The notes under the pieces: generated by a model | Database searches by the model: none | Seen by the model: the letters and a program-made list of their open reading frames with translations, nothing else | What the model was told of the DNA's origin: nothing | Program-made: the position numbers and the translations under genes | Assembly (NCBI GenBank): GCA_017508315.1 | Contig: JAFVZE010000249.1 | Span: 1 to 6,657, forward strand | From: Kiritimatiellia bacterium | GTDB taxonomy: Bacteria > Verrucomicrobiota > Kiritimatiellia > RFP12 > UBA1067 | Direction of reading: 5' to 3' | Length of the DNA: 6,657 nucleotides | In this document: positions 1 to 6,074 of the stretch, piece after piece | Numbering within the stretch: position 1 is the stretch's first letter | Layout: every line of letters begins with the position of its first letter

Positions 1-401
1 GCGCTCCAGAAACTGTGAATGGTGCGGCCGTCCTTGTCGCCTCCGAGGAAATACAGATCCCTCCCGTGCGAACGCACCTGGTGCTCGTCCGGCTCGAACG
101 GACGGTCCGTCAGCCCGAGCCGACGGGCCGCCTCGGTCGCCCCGACGTAATACCGCCGACGCGACGAGACAGCGGGCACTTCGTCCTCGTACACGGTCTT
201 CAGTTTCTTCCCGGTCGCGCGTTCGACGTGATAGGCCAGCTCTGCCGCCGCATACCTCTCGACCGCGAGCGGATTCGCAGGGAGGACTATTTCGCCTGCG
301 GAGACGCACACCGGCAGAACCGCCGCCGCTACATGAAAAATCGACGCCTTGATCATGGAATCACGCAATCCTTTCCGGCTTTTATCTTCCCCCGTAGTCA
401 T
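1..401 (-). CDS. Secreted DUF4838-like protein, N-terminal part (cut by window edge)
   Basis: My own translation of the minus strand is open from the ATG at 401 to the left edge (133 codons). A signal peptide is followed by a mature start near GEIVLPANPLAVERYAAAEL, then HVERATGKKL, RYYVGATEAARRLG and DLYFLGGDKDGRTIHSFW. This pattern (AAxEL helix, a strand with YYVG, then G-D-x-x-G-R-T) is the N-terminal alpha/beta domain found before glycosidase-like barrels in DUF4838, GH67 and related secreted proteins; DUF4838 is my best guess. The catalytic part is outside the window, so no activity can be assigned. The start is uncertain. ATG 401 keeps the 14-nt gap typical of this operon but has only a weak GGGATG ahead of it. 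ATG 356 gives a more usual signal peptide (MIKASIFHVAAAVLPVCVSA) but its AAAGGA lies about 12 nt away. It is the last operon gene visible. Confidence 0.62.
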   Translation of the reverse strand, partial: MTTGEDKSRKGLRDSMIKASIFHVAAAVLPVCVSAGEIVLPANPLAVERYAAAELAYHVERATGKKLKTVYEDEVPAVSSRRRYYVGATEAARRLGLTDRPFEPDEHQVRSHGRDLYFLGGDKDGRTIHSFWS

Positions 402-415
402 CACATCCCGGTCAG

Positions 416-1741
416 TCAGTCAAGCGTCCCCGAACAGACGATACGGAATCCGTAATGCACGCTCACGTAACACGGCAGGGCGATTATCGCCGCCCGGCAG
501 GCGGAACGGGCATATGTGGCGGCATAGAAGTAATCCCCGCCGCGCACGACGCGCGAAGTCCCGGAAGACGGTCCTACGGGATCGACGGTCACGCCGCCTT
601 CCTTCCAGTCGGCCGCGAATGTCGCGCGGTAATCGTCGCCCGTGGACAGCCAGTCAAGACACCACTCGTGCACGTTTCCGTGCATATCGTAAAGATCCCA
701 CGCGTTCGGGGTTTTCAGTCCGACGGGATGTATCACCTGCCCGCCGGCGTTGCCGTAGGTATTCCCGTACCAGCCGAGAAGATCCAGTGACGGATCGACA
801 TTGTTCAAAGCGGTTTTGACGCAGTTCTTGCCGTTGTTGAGAGACGTTCCAGTGCCCGCACGGCAGGCGAACTCCCACTGCGCCTCCGTCGGCAGATCCA
901 CGGAAGCGAGTCCCAATTTCTCCCTGAACGCCAGAAGCTTCGCCCCCGGGGCCAGTTTCCGTCCGCTGCGCGGCCATCCGGGAAATTCCTCGGTCGTTTC
1001 ACCGCGCAGCATATCGTAACTTACCTGTTCCACGGGCTGGGCGGCGCTTCCCGCGTAGAGATCGGCCGGGGATCCCGATCTCCTGTAGCTGGGATGTTCG
1101 CCCGTCACATGATAATACTGACGTTGCGTCACGGTATAAATGCCGATGTAGAAATCGTTCGTAAACGTCACTTTGTGCGCGGTTTCGTTATCCCGGAGAT
1201 ACGCCTCTCTGGCTATATCGGTATTTCCTTCGCAAGGTTCGCCGTTCACCGGCTGCCCCATCCTCCATTCGACCCCTGCGGCGTGGATCCGCCGGAGGAT
1301 CATCTTGTCCGTTTTGTAGACATCGTCGGTAATCCCTCCCGGCACATCGGCGGCACTCGGATAAAATTTCTTTTTGCCTCCGTCCAGAAGATCGATCACG
1401 ACAAAATCCGGAGCATCCCGCGAAGCGGTAAGTTTCACGGTGACATCTAGTTTTCTGTCGGGCCAGTCTTTCCGTGCATCCCAGGTGAAAAGACGGTTTT
1501 CACCTTTCCCCACCACGGCGTTGACATCCCCCTCGAGCCTGTGAAAGCATTGGGGCCCGATGGACACTCCGTTAGTGAGAATATCGGCCGTGACAAACGC
1601 GTCGCATCCCGAAAGAGTGTAGGAAACGTGCACCGTCCGGTGGCTTTTGGAATCGACCTTTATATCCGAAATCCACGGACCGGAAGCGCTTACCGCCTGA
1701 ATCCCGAAAACGACCGTCAGCATCAGATTACGATATGACAT
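416..1741 (-). CDS. Secreted SUMF1/FGE-fold protein, paralogue 3 of 3 (no catalytic cysteines)
   Basis: 441 residues. A signal peptide (about 1-19, ending AVSA) precedes a beta-sandwich-like domain (about 22-108, with VHVSYTLSGCDAFVTADI and LFTWDARKDWP), a linker containing VYKTD and RRIHAAGVEWRMG (141-162), and a SUMF1/FGE-sulfatase domain to the C terminus. Hallmarks are DFYIGIYTVTQRQY (196-209), LPTEAQWEFACRAG (283-296), LYDMHGNVHEWCLDW (350-364), RVVRGG (397-402) and a final YGFRIVC. In true formylglycine-generating enzymes the stretch after RxxxGG carries two copper-binding cysteines spaced C-x4-C. Here those positions are Tyr406 and Ala411, so sulfatase activation is unlikely. There is no DinB domain as in EgtB. 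The ATG has AAAGGAG about 6 nt upstream, and the gene starts 12 nt after the previous one ends. A periplasmic or surface binding role is inferred; the ligand is unknown. Confidence 0.9.
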   Translation of the reverse strand: MSYRNLMLTVVFGIQAVSASGPWISDIKVDSKSHRTVHVSYTLSGCDAFVTADILTNGVSIGPQCFHRLEGDVNAVVGKGENRLFTWDARKDWPDRKLDVTVKLTASRDAPDFVVIDLLDGGKKKFYPSAADVPGGITDDVYKTDKMILRRIHAAGVEWRMGQPVNGEPCEGNTDIAREAYLRDNETAHKVTFTNDFYIGIYTVTQRQYYHVTGEHPSYRRSGSPADLYAGSAAQPVEQVSYDMLRGETTEEFPGWPRSGRKLAPGAKLLAFREKLGLASVDLPTEAQWEFACRAGTGTSLNNGKNCVKTALNNVDPSLDLLGWYGNTYGNAGGQVIHPVGLKTPNAWDLYDMHGNVHEWCLDWLSTGDDYRATFAADWKEGGVTVDPVGPSSGTSRVVRGGDYFYAATYARSACRAAIIALPCYVSVHYGFRIVCSGTLD

Positions 1742-1753
1742 GTTCCGCTCCTT

Positions 1754-3061
1754 TCACTTCACCGGAATAACCGCAGCAAATCGGAATCCGTAATAAGCGC
1801 CCTTGTAGGTATCGTTCATGGTTGTCCACGTTTCCCTGAACGTGACCCGCGCCTTTGACGGCGGAGACGACCAGCTGCCGCCCCTGTAAACATGTTGCGA
1901 CCCCGACTCCGGGCCGACCGGATCAAGCGTCGGCTCTCCGGACTCCCATCCTTCGGCGAAAGTCCGACGATACGCATCCCCTTCGGAATACCAGTCGAGA
2001 CAGGTTTCCGCGATATTGCCGTGCATATCGTACAAATCCCAGGCATTCGGAATCTTCAGGCCGACATCATGCTGACTCGAACCGCCGGTCCCGGAAGTCT
2101 TGCCGTACCACGCTATAGGATCCAGATTTGATTCCTTCACGTATTTTTCCCAGTCGCTGGTACAAAGTTCGCCATTATTGTAGGAGGTCCCTTTCCCCGC
2201 CCGGCAGGCATATTCCCATTGCGCTTCAGTCGGCAGATCCAGCGTCCCAATTCCCGTCAAGGCGCGCGCCTTCGCAATGCGGCTTTCGCTTCCGAGCGAG
2301 TGTCCGTCCACCGGCCAGGACACTCCGGTTCCGCGCAATTCCGTGAACGACACGTTCTCCACCGGCCAGGCGGCGGAACCGCCGTAATTCAATCCGTCAT
2401 CGGCGCTTCCGGACTTGTTTTTCGACGGGGACTCACCGCATATACGAAAATACTGACGCTGGGTCACTTCATAGACGCCGATGTAATAGTCATTCGTCAA
2501 GGTGACTATATGCGGAATTGAAGTCGTTTCGGTTTCATCTCCGTTCTGTCCTTTCTCGTGACTGGCCACACCCATTCTCCACGGCTTGCCCACCGCGCGT
2601 ATCCTGCGCATCACGAGCAGATCCGTCTTGTACGCGGTATCCGAAATATCTCCCGGCAGCGCATCTTCGGAAACGTAATATCTGACGCAGTTCGTAACGG
2701 TCAGATCCGCCACCATGTAATCTGGAGGATTCTCCTTGCTCCACGCGGTAACCACCGCTTCAATCTCCCCGTCATCGAAGAAGTGGCCGGAAAATCCGTC
2801 CGTGGGAAACCAGAATATCTTCTTCGCCGTTCCGGCGGAAACCTCCCTGTTCACCGCTCCGGCGGTCTTCCGGAGACACCCGTCCGCCACTTTTATCCCG
2901 TTAGTGAAAACGGAAAGCGTCACTATGGCGTCTTCCGCGAGATCGTACGACACGGTCACGCATGCCGTCTGCGGATTCTGTTCAACGAGGACGTTGGACA
3001 CTCTGCCGACCGCGGGAAGCAGCGACTGGAACAGCAAGACACACGACAGGATTTTTTTCAT
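1754..3061 (-). CDS. Secreted SUMF1/FGE-fold protein, paralogue 2 of 3 (no catalytic cysteines)
   Basis: 435 residues with the same architecture as its neighbours: signal peptide (about 1-19, MKKILSCVLLFQSLLPAVG), beta-sandwich-like domain (about 22-115, with ACVTVSYDLAEDAIVTLSVF), linker AYKTDLLVMRRIRAVGKPWRMG region (143-164), then the SUMF1 domain. Core motifs are DYYIGVYEVTQRQY (191-204), LPTEAQWEYACRAG (276-289), LYDMHGNIAETCLDW (343-357), VYRGGSW (391-397) and YYGFRFA at the end. It is the most divergent of the three at the usual GNVxEW motif, reading GNIAET. The positions of the two FGE copper cysteines are Ser399 and Ala404, so formylglycine generation is not expected. AAAGGGAG stands about 7 nt before the ATG, and the gap to the preceding gene is 15 nt. 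The family is clear from the motifs; the function is unknown. Confidence 0.9.
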   Translation of the reverse strand: MKKILSCVLLFQSLLPAVGRVSNVLVEQNPQTACVTVSYDLAEDAIVTLSVFTNGIKVADGCLRKTAGAVNREVSAGTAKKIFWFPTDGFSGHFFDDGEIEAVVTAWSKENPPDYMVADLTVTNCVRYYVSEDALPGDISDTAYKTDLLVMRRIRAVGKPWRMGVASHEKGQNGDETETTSIPHIVTLTNDYYIGVYEVTQRQYFRICGESPSKNKSGSADDGLNYGGSAAWPVENVSFTELRGTGVSWPVDGHSLGSESRIAKARALTGIGTLDLPTEAQWEYACRAGKGTSYNNGELCTSDWEKYVKESNLDPIAWYGKTSGTGGSSQHDVGLKIPNAWDLYDMHGNIAETCLDWYSEGDAYRRTFAEGWESGEPTLDPVGPESGSQHVYRGGSWSSPPSKARVTFRETWTTMNDTYKGAYYGFRFAAVIPVK

Positions 3062-3076
3062 TTCATCTCCCTTTGT

Positions 3077-4387
3077 TTACTCGTCGGTCTCGTAATCGAT
3101 ACGGCAAAACAGCCGGAATCCGTCGTGACGGCTTCCTGCGGTTACACCTCCGCAGGTCCTGCGCGAAGCGCTCCGCGCATACGACGACGGGTAGAACCAG
3201 CCGCCACCCCGGGTGACGCGATACGGCATCGCCGCGTCAGGTTCGGAGATGCCGACAGGCGCCACGGTCACCGCGCCGTCTTCCCAATCTCCCGCGAACG
3301 TTGCGCGATAGGCATCGCCCTGCGAATACCAGTCCAGACAGAACTCGCACACGTTTCCGTGGCAGTCGTACAACCCCCATGCGTTCGAGTCGAGCATCCC
3401 TACAGGCATTGGATGCTCCGCTTTCGGTTCGTTGTATTTCGACCAGCCGACCTCGGCCAGACGCGCATCGGCGGATGTCGGCGACGAGATGTTCTTGCCG
3501 CTGTTGAGCGACGTCGCCGTACCGGCCCTGCAGGCGTATTCCCATTCGGCCTCGGTGGGCAGGTCCAAAGATTCGATTCCGGTGAGGTCGCGGATGATCC
3601 TCATGAAACTTCCGGGCTGCACGGCATGACCGGCGGCCGGCCAGCCGGCATAACCGTCACCGACGGCGCCGCGGAGAGCGTTGAACGACACATTCTCCAC
3701 CGGCCAGAGGTATTTATTGTCGCTCAAGGCGGAAAACGAGGTCGGCCATTGGCCGGTCACCTTCATGTACTGGAGCTGCGTGGTTTCGTACACCGCCGCA
3801 TAGAAGTCGTTTGTGAGACGCACCATATGGCCGGTTTCGTTGTCGCGGACCCCGGCCGTCGCGTTGTCATCCGCGCACGTCTCGCCGGAAGCCGGCTGCC
3901 CCATCCGCCAAACGACTCCCGAAGCCGGGATTTTCCGCATAAGCAGAATGTCCGTCTTGTACACTTCCGACGTCACCCCGAACGGAACCGACAAGACCGA
4001 AGCGTAATAACGCCTGGAATTCGCCACCGTAAGATCCACCGCCATGTAGTCAGGCGGATTGTCGAGAGGCCATGCGGTCAACGCGACCGATATTTTCCCA
4101 CCGCTCACGCCCGCAGCGGACGCATTCCATTTCACCGTGCGGCCGCTGCCCGCCGCAACCCTGCGGTTGACGTCGCCGTAAACGGAAGCGGCGAGTTCAT
4201 CCGCCACCGCGACACCGTCGAGGAACATCTTGCAGGTCACTATCGCGTCGGCGGAGAGGCTGTAGGTCACGCTGACCAGGCCCTCGGACGAAACGGACGG
4301 TGCGCCGACCTGCGTTATTTCGGCCCGGACGGACAGCAACACCGCCGAAACCGTCGCGAGAAACAAGAACAGGGATTTTCTTTTCAT
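3077..4387 (-). CDS. Secreted SUMF1/FGE-fold protein, paralogue 1 of 3 (cysteine-rich core variant)
   Basis: 436 residues. A signal peptide (about 1-22, cleavage near SVRA-E) is followed by a beta-sandwich-like domain (about 24-115, with LVSVTYSLSADAIVTCKMFL), the shared linker (VYKTD, RKIPASGVVWRMGQP, 142-165) and a SUMF1 domain. Motifs are DFYAAVYETTQLQY (194-207), LPTEAEWEYACRAG (276-289), LYDCHGNVCEFCLDW (339-353), RVTRGGGWFY (390-399) and a final DGFRLFCR. The two FGE catalytic cysteine positions are Tyr399 and Ala404. Unusually, three cysteines (342, 347, 350) cluster in the GNVxEW loop, where the paralogues have only the last one; they could form a disulfide or bind metal. A strong GGGAGG precedes the ATG, and the gap to the 95-residue gene is 18 nt. 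It is first of the tandem trio, probably exported, with unknown ligand or activity. Confidence 0.9.
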   Translation of the reverse strand: MKRKSLFLFLATVSAVLLSVRAEITQVGAPSVSSEGLVSVTYSLSADAIVTCKMFLDGVAVADELAASVYGDVNRRVAAGSGRTVKWNASAAGVSGGKISVALTAWPLDNPPDYMAVDLTVANSRRYYASVLSVPFGVTSEVYKTDILLMRKIPASGVVWRMGQPASGETCADDNATAGVRDNETGHMVRLTNDFYAAVYETTQLQYMKVTGQWPTSFSALSDNKYLWPVENVSFNALRGAVGDGYAGWPAAGHAVQPGSFMRIIRDLTGIESLDLPTEAEWEYACRAGTATSLNSGKNISSPTSADARLAEVGWSKYNEPKAEHPMPVGMLDSNAWGLYDCHGNVCEFCLDWYSQGDAYRATFAGDWEDGAVTVAPVGISEPDAAMPYRVTRGGGWFYPSSYARSASRRTCGGVTAGSRHDGFRLFCRIDYETDE

Positions 4388-4405
4388 CGCTTCCTCCCGT
4401 TACGG

Positions 4406-4693
4406 TTATCTGCAGATGATCACAAGCGGACGCGGAAACGAATTCAACGTGAATCCGTAATCGTCTTCATCCGTGATCAGGGAATCGAAAGGCTTTTGGG
4501 CTGTGGCGAACCCTTTCACGGTTTCGCAGCGCGAAGTATACGCGAAGCCGGTCTCTGCGGATGTCATCGGCGCCGGTACGGCAGCCGCAGGAGATCCGGC
4601 GACCTGCGACCAGAAATCCGACGGCCATTCAACTTCGGCTCCGCACAACGCTGTCAGCGACAACGTCAGGAACAACACCGTGTATCGTCTCAT
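4406..4693 (-). CDS. Short secreted orphan protein leading the operon
   Basis: 95 residues, not recognised. Residues 1-19 form a clear signal peptide (MRRYTVLFLTLSLTALCGA, cleavage before EVEW). Cys17 has only a poor lipobox around it, so a lipoprotein is less likely. The mature part is about 76 residues: an aromatic start (VEWPSDFWSQVAG), a low-complexity Ala/Pro stretch (33-42), a middle with Cys56, an acidic patch (TDEDD, 74-78) and a hydrophobic end (RPLVIICR) with Cys94. The two mature cysteines could pair. The gene is supported by a strong AAAGGAG about 7 nt before the ATG, by its position first after the predicted promoter, and by tight spacing (18 nt) to the first SUMF1 gene. As the leading small gene it may be a partner or ligand of the SUMF1 proteins, but that is inference only. 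The opposite-strand open frame here looks like a shadow. Confidence 0.72.
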   Translation of the reverse strand: MRRYTVLFLTLSLTALCGAEVEWPSDFWSQVAGSPAAAVPAPMTSAETGFAYTSRCETVKGFATAQKPFDSLITDEDDYGFTLNSFPRPLVIICR

Positions 4694-4781
4694 CCTCTCT
4701 CTCCTTTCGTTTGGAACGGCATGCGACCGGCATCCGCCATCGGCACGAACCCGCCGTCACAAAAAACCTCTTCCTGAAGTT

Positions 4782-4817
4782 GCGCTATATTATACACGAG
4801 AACGCCATTAAAATCTT
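4782..4817 (-). promoter_or_regulatory. Predicted promoter of the SUMF1 operon
   Basis: On the minus strand a perfect TATAAT lies at 4794-4789, with a predicted transcription start near 4782 and an 88-nt leader to the ATG at 4693. The -35 region (about 4817-4812, AAGATT or an adjacent hexamer) does not resemble TTGACA. A good -10 with a poor -35 fits an activator-dependent promoter, and repeats that could bind the divergent AraC-type regulator lie immediately upstream. Prediction from sequence only; the sigma factor preferences of this lineage are assumed to be the standard type. Confidence 0.5.
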
Positions 4818-4854
4818 TTGCATTCTTTGCAAAGTTTTTTGATTTTTCTGCAAG
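4814..4854. promoter_or_regulatory. Candidate operator for the divergent XylR/AraC-type regulator
   Basis: Three similar TGCA-containing units sit in this AT-rich stretch: TCTTTTGCA (4814-4822), TTCTTTGCAAA (4823-4833) and TTTTCTGCAAG (4844-4854). The second and third match at 8 of 11 positions and are exactly 21 bp apart, two helical turns. That is the arrangement expected of AraC-family direct-repeat half-sites. The second unit also contains a perfect 10-bp palindrome, CTTTGCAAAG (4825-4834). The units lie about 32-72 bp upstream of the predicted operon start and just upstream of the regulator's own -35, so one site could serve both directions. Binding by the adjacent regulator is inferred. 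Confidence 0.4.
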
Positions 4855-4860
4855 TCGGGA

Positions 4861-4889
4861 TTTACACCGTATCCGGAATATGGTAACAT
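4861..4889 (+). promoter_or_regulatory. Predicted promoter of the regulator gene (leaderless transcript)
   Basis: TTTACA (4861-4866) and TAACAT (4884-4889) are separated by exactly 17 bp, and a TG at 4881-4882 makes an extended -10. The expected transcription start is near 4896, only about 3 nt before the ATG at 4899, and no Shine-Dalgarno is present in between. The regulator mRNA would therefore be leaderless or nearly so, unlike the operon genes, which have strong ribosome binding sites. Confidence 0.45.
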
Positions 4890-4898
4890 CCTTTCCGT

Positions 4899-6065
4899 AT
4901 GAAAAAAGTCGGAATCCTAATAGAACGGCAAAGAGCCTTCGGACGCAAGTTGTGCGAAGGAGTTTCACGCTACGTGCACACGATGGATGGATGGTCACTG
5001 GCGATGCTGGATTGGGATGATTTTTCCGGTCCGGCGCAGCTGCGTCATTTCGACGGATTCATGGCGCGGCTTCTCAACCCGAAAATCGCAAGCACTCTGT
5101 CTGCGACGAAAAAGCCCATCGTGAACGTGTTCGAGAGTTCCGGCAACCCGGACATAGTCCAGATCACGCAGGACGCCCGGTCCATCGCCGGACTCGCGGT
5201 GCACCATTTTCTCGATCACCGGTTCGAGCACTTCGCTTTTTTCGGGCACGAGGGTATACGTTATTCCGATCTCCGACGGGAGGCGTTCACCAGCTGTCTC
5301 TCCGAAGAAGGATTCGACTGCCTTGTCTACCCCACGCCGCCGGCGTCGCTCGGAAATTTCGAATACACCGTCATGCGACGCGAGAAATATTCAGCCAGCA
5401 CGGAACGTAAAGCCATAAAAAGCTGGCTGAAGCACCTCCCCAAACCCGTTGCCGTGTTCTGCTCCCATGATTTGAGGGCCTACCAGCTTATCGAACAATG
5501 CCGCGAACTGGGCATACGCATTCCGAGCGACATCGCCGTGCTCGGTGTGGACAACGACGACCTCATATGCAATTTCACCGATCCAACGATTTCCAGCATA
5601 GACCCCAATGCGGAAGAAATCGGATTCAAGGCCGCCGAAACCCTCGACCGCCTGTTCCGCGGCGAACGCCTCGGAGGTATGATTTCCGTACCGCCCACCG
5701 GAATAATCGAACGCAAGTCTTCCGCGATCTATCCGCTCGACCCTCCGTGGATTTCGGATGCGCTCGTTTTCATCCACGACAACGCCCACCGCCGGATATC
5801 CGCGTCGGACGTGTTCCGTCACCTCGACCGTTCCCACACGATAGTCGACGGCACGTTCAAACGGATTCTCGGCACCACGGTTTCAAAAGAGATCGCGAAA
5901 GCCAGGCTTGAGACGGCACATCGTCTCGTCACTTCATCAACGGCTCCGTTCGCCGAGATCGCAGAACGCTCCGGATTCGCCTCCATACACTACTTCACAA
6001 GATCGTTCACCGCCGCCTTCGGAACATCTCCTTCACGGTTGCGGAACGGAAAGACACGCCGTTAA
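4899..6065 (+). CDS. XylR-type transcriptional regulator (sugar-binding domain plus AraC HTH)
   Basis: 388 residues, close to E. coli XylR in length and layout. The start is typical of the family (MKKVGILIERQRAFGRKLCE then GVSRYV), which supports the ATG despite the missing ribosome binding site. Residues 3 to about 275 form a LacI/GalR-like periplasmic-binding-protein domain, with VAVFCSHD (184-191) and the signature IPSDIAVLGVDNDDL (208-222) followed by DPTISSI (228-234). Residues about 288-385 are an AraC-type double helix-turn-helix: ISASDVFRHL and FKRILG in the first half, ARLETAHRLV and PFAEIAERSGFASIHYFTRS (350-369) in the second, ending FGTSPSRLRN. There is no N-terminal LacI HTH. It should be cytoplasmic, bind a sugar or glycan breakdown product, and regulate the divergent operon; the effector cannot be named. 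It ends 9 bp from the convergent transporter remnant. Confidence 0.92.
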   Translation: MKKVGILIERQRAFGRKLCEGVSRYVHTMDGWSLAMLDWDDFSGPAQLRHFDGFMARLLNPKIASTLSATKKPIVNVFESSGNPDIVQITQDARSIAGLAVHHFLDHRFEHFAFFGHEGIRYSDLRREAFTSCLSEEGFDCLVYPTPPASLGNFEYTVMRREKYSASTERKAIKSWLKHLPKPVAVFCSHDLRAYQLIEQCRELGIRIPSDIAVLGVDNDDLICNFTDPTISSIDPNAEEIGFKAAETLDRLFRGERLGGMISVPPTGIIERKSSAIYPLDPPWISDALVFIHDNAHRRISASDVFRHLDRSHTIVDGTFKRILGTTVSKEIAKARLETAHRLVTSSTAPFAEIAERSGFASIHYFTRSFTAAFGTSPSRLRNGKTRR

Positions 6066-6074
6066 CCTCACGCC

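Noticed and set aside
15..455. A 146-codon plus-strand open frame at the left edge
   Set aside because: Arg/Pro-rich with no recognisable motif, while the minus strand encodes a signal peptide and a DUF4838-like domain over the same bases.
416..4387. A diversity-generating retroelement acting on the SUMF1 C termini
   Set aside because: SUMF1 folds are known retroelement targets, but there is no reverse transcriptase, no template repeat and no Asn/AAC-rich variable repeat here.
416..4387. Genuine formylglycine-generating enzymes or EgtB-type enzymes
   Set aside because: The C-x4-C pair after RxxxGG is absent in all three, and there is no DinB-like iron-binding domain.
2558..4777. A 739-codon open frame on the plus strand, antisense to two SUMF1 genes and the 95-residue gene
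   Set aside because: It is very rich in Arg, His, Pro and Gly with no domain pattern, spans across several well-supported minus-strand genes, and has no gene-like context. Long antisense frames are common opposite GC-biased coding sequence.
4690..4998. A 102-codon minus-strand open frame across the divergent intergenic region
   Set aside because: It overlaps both the regulator start and the predicted promoters, has no ribosome binding site and no domain pattern.
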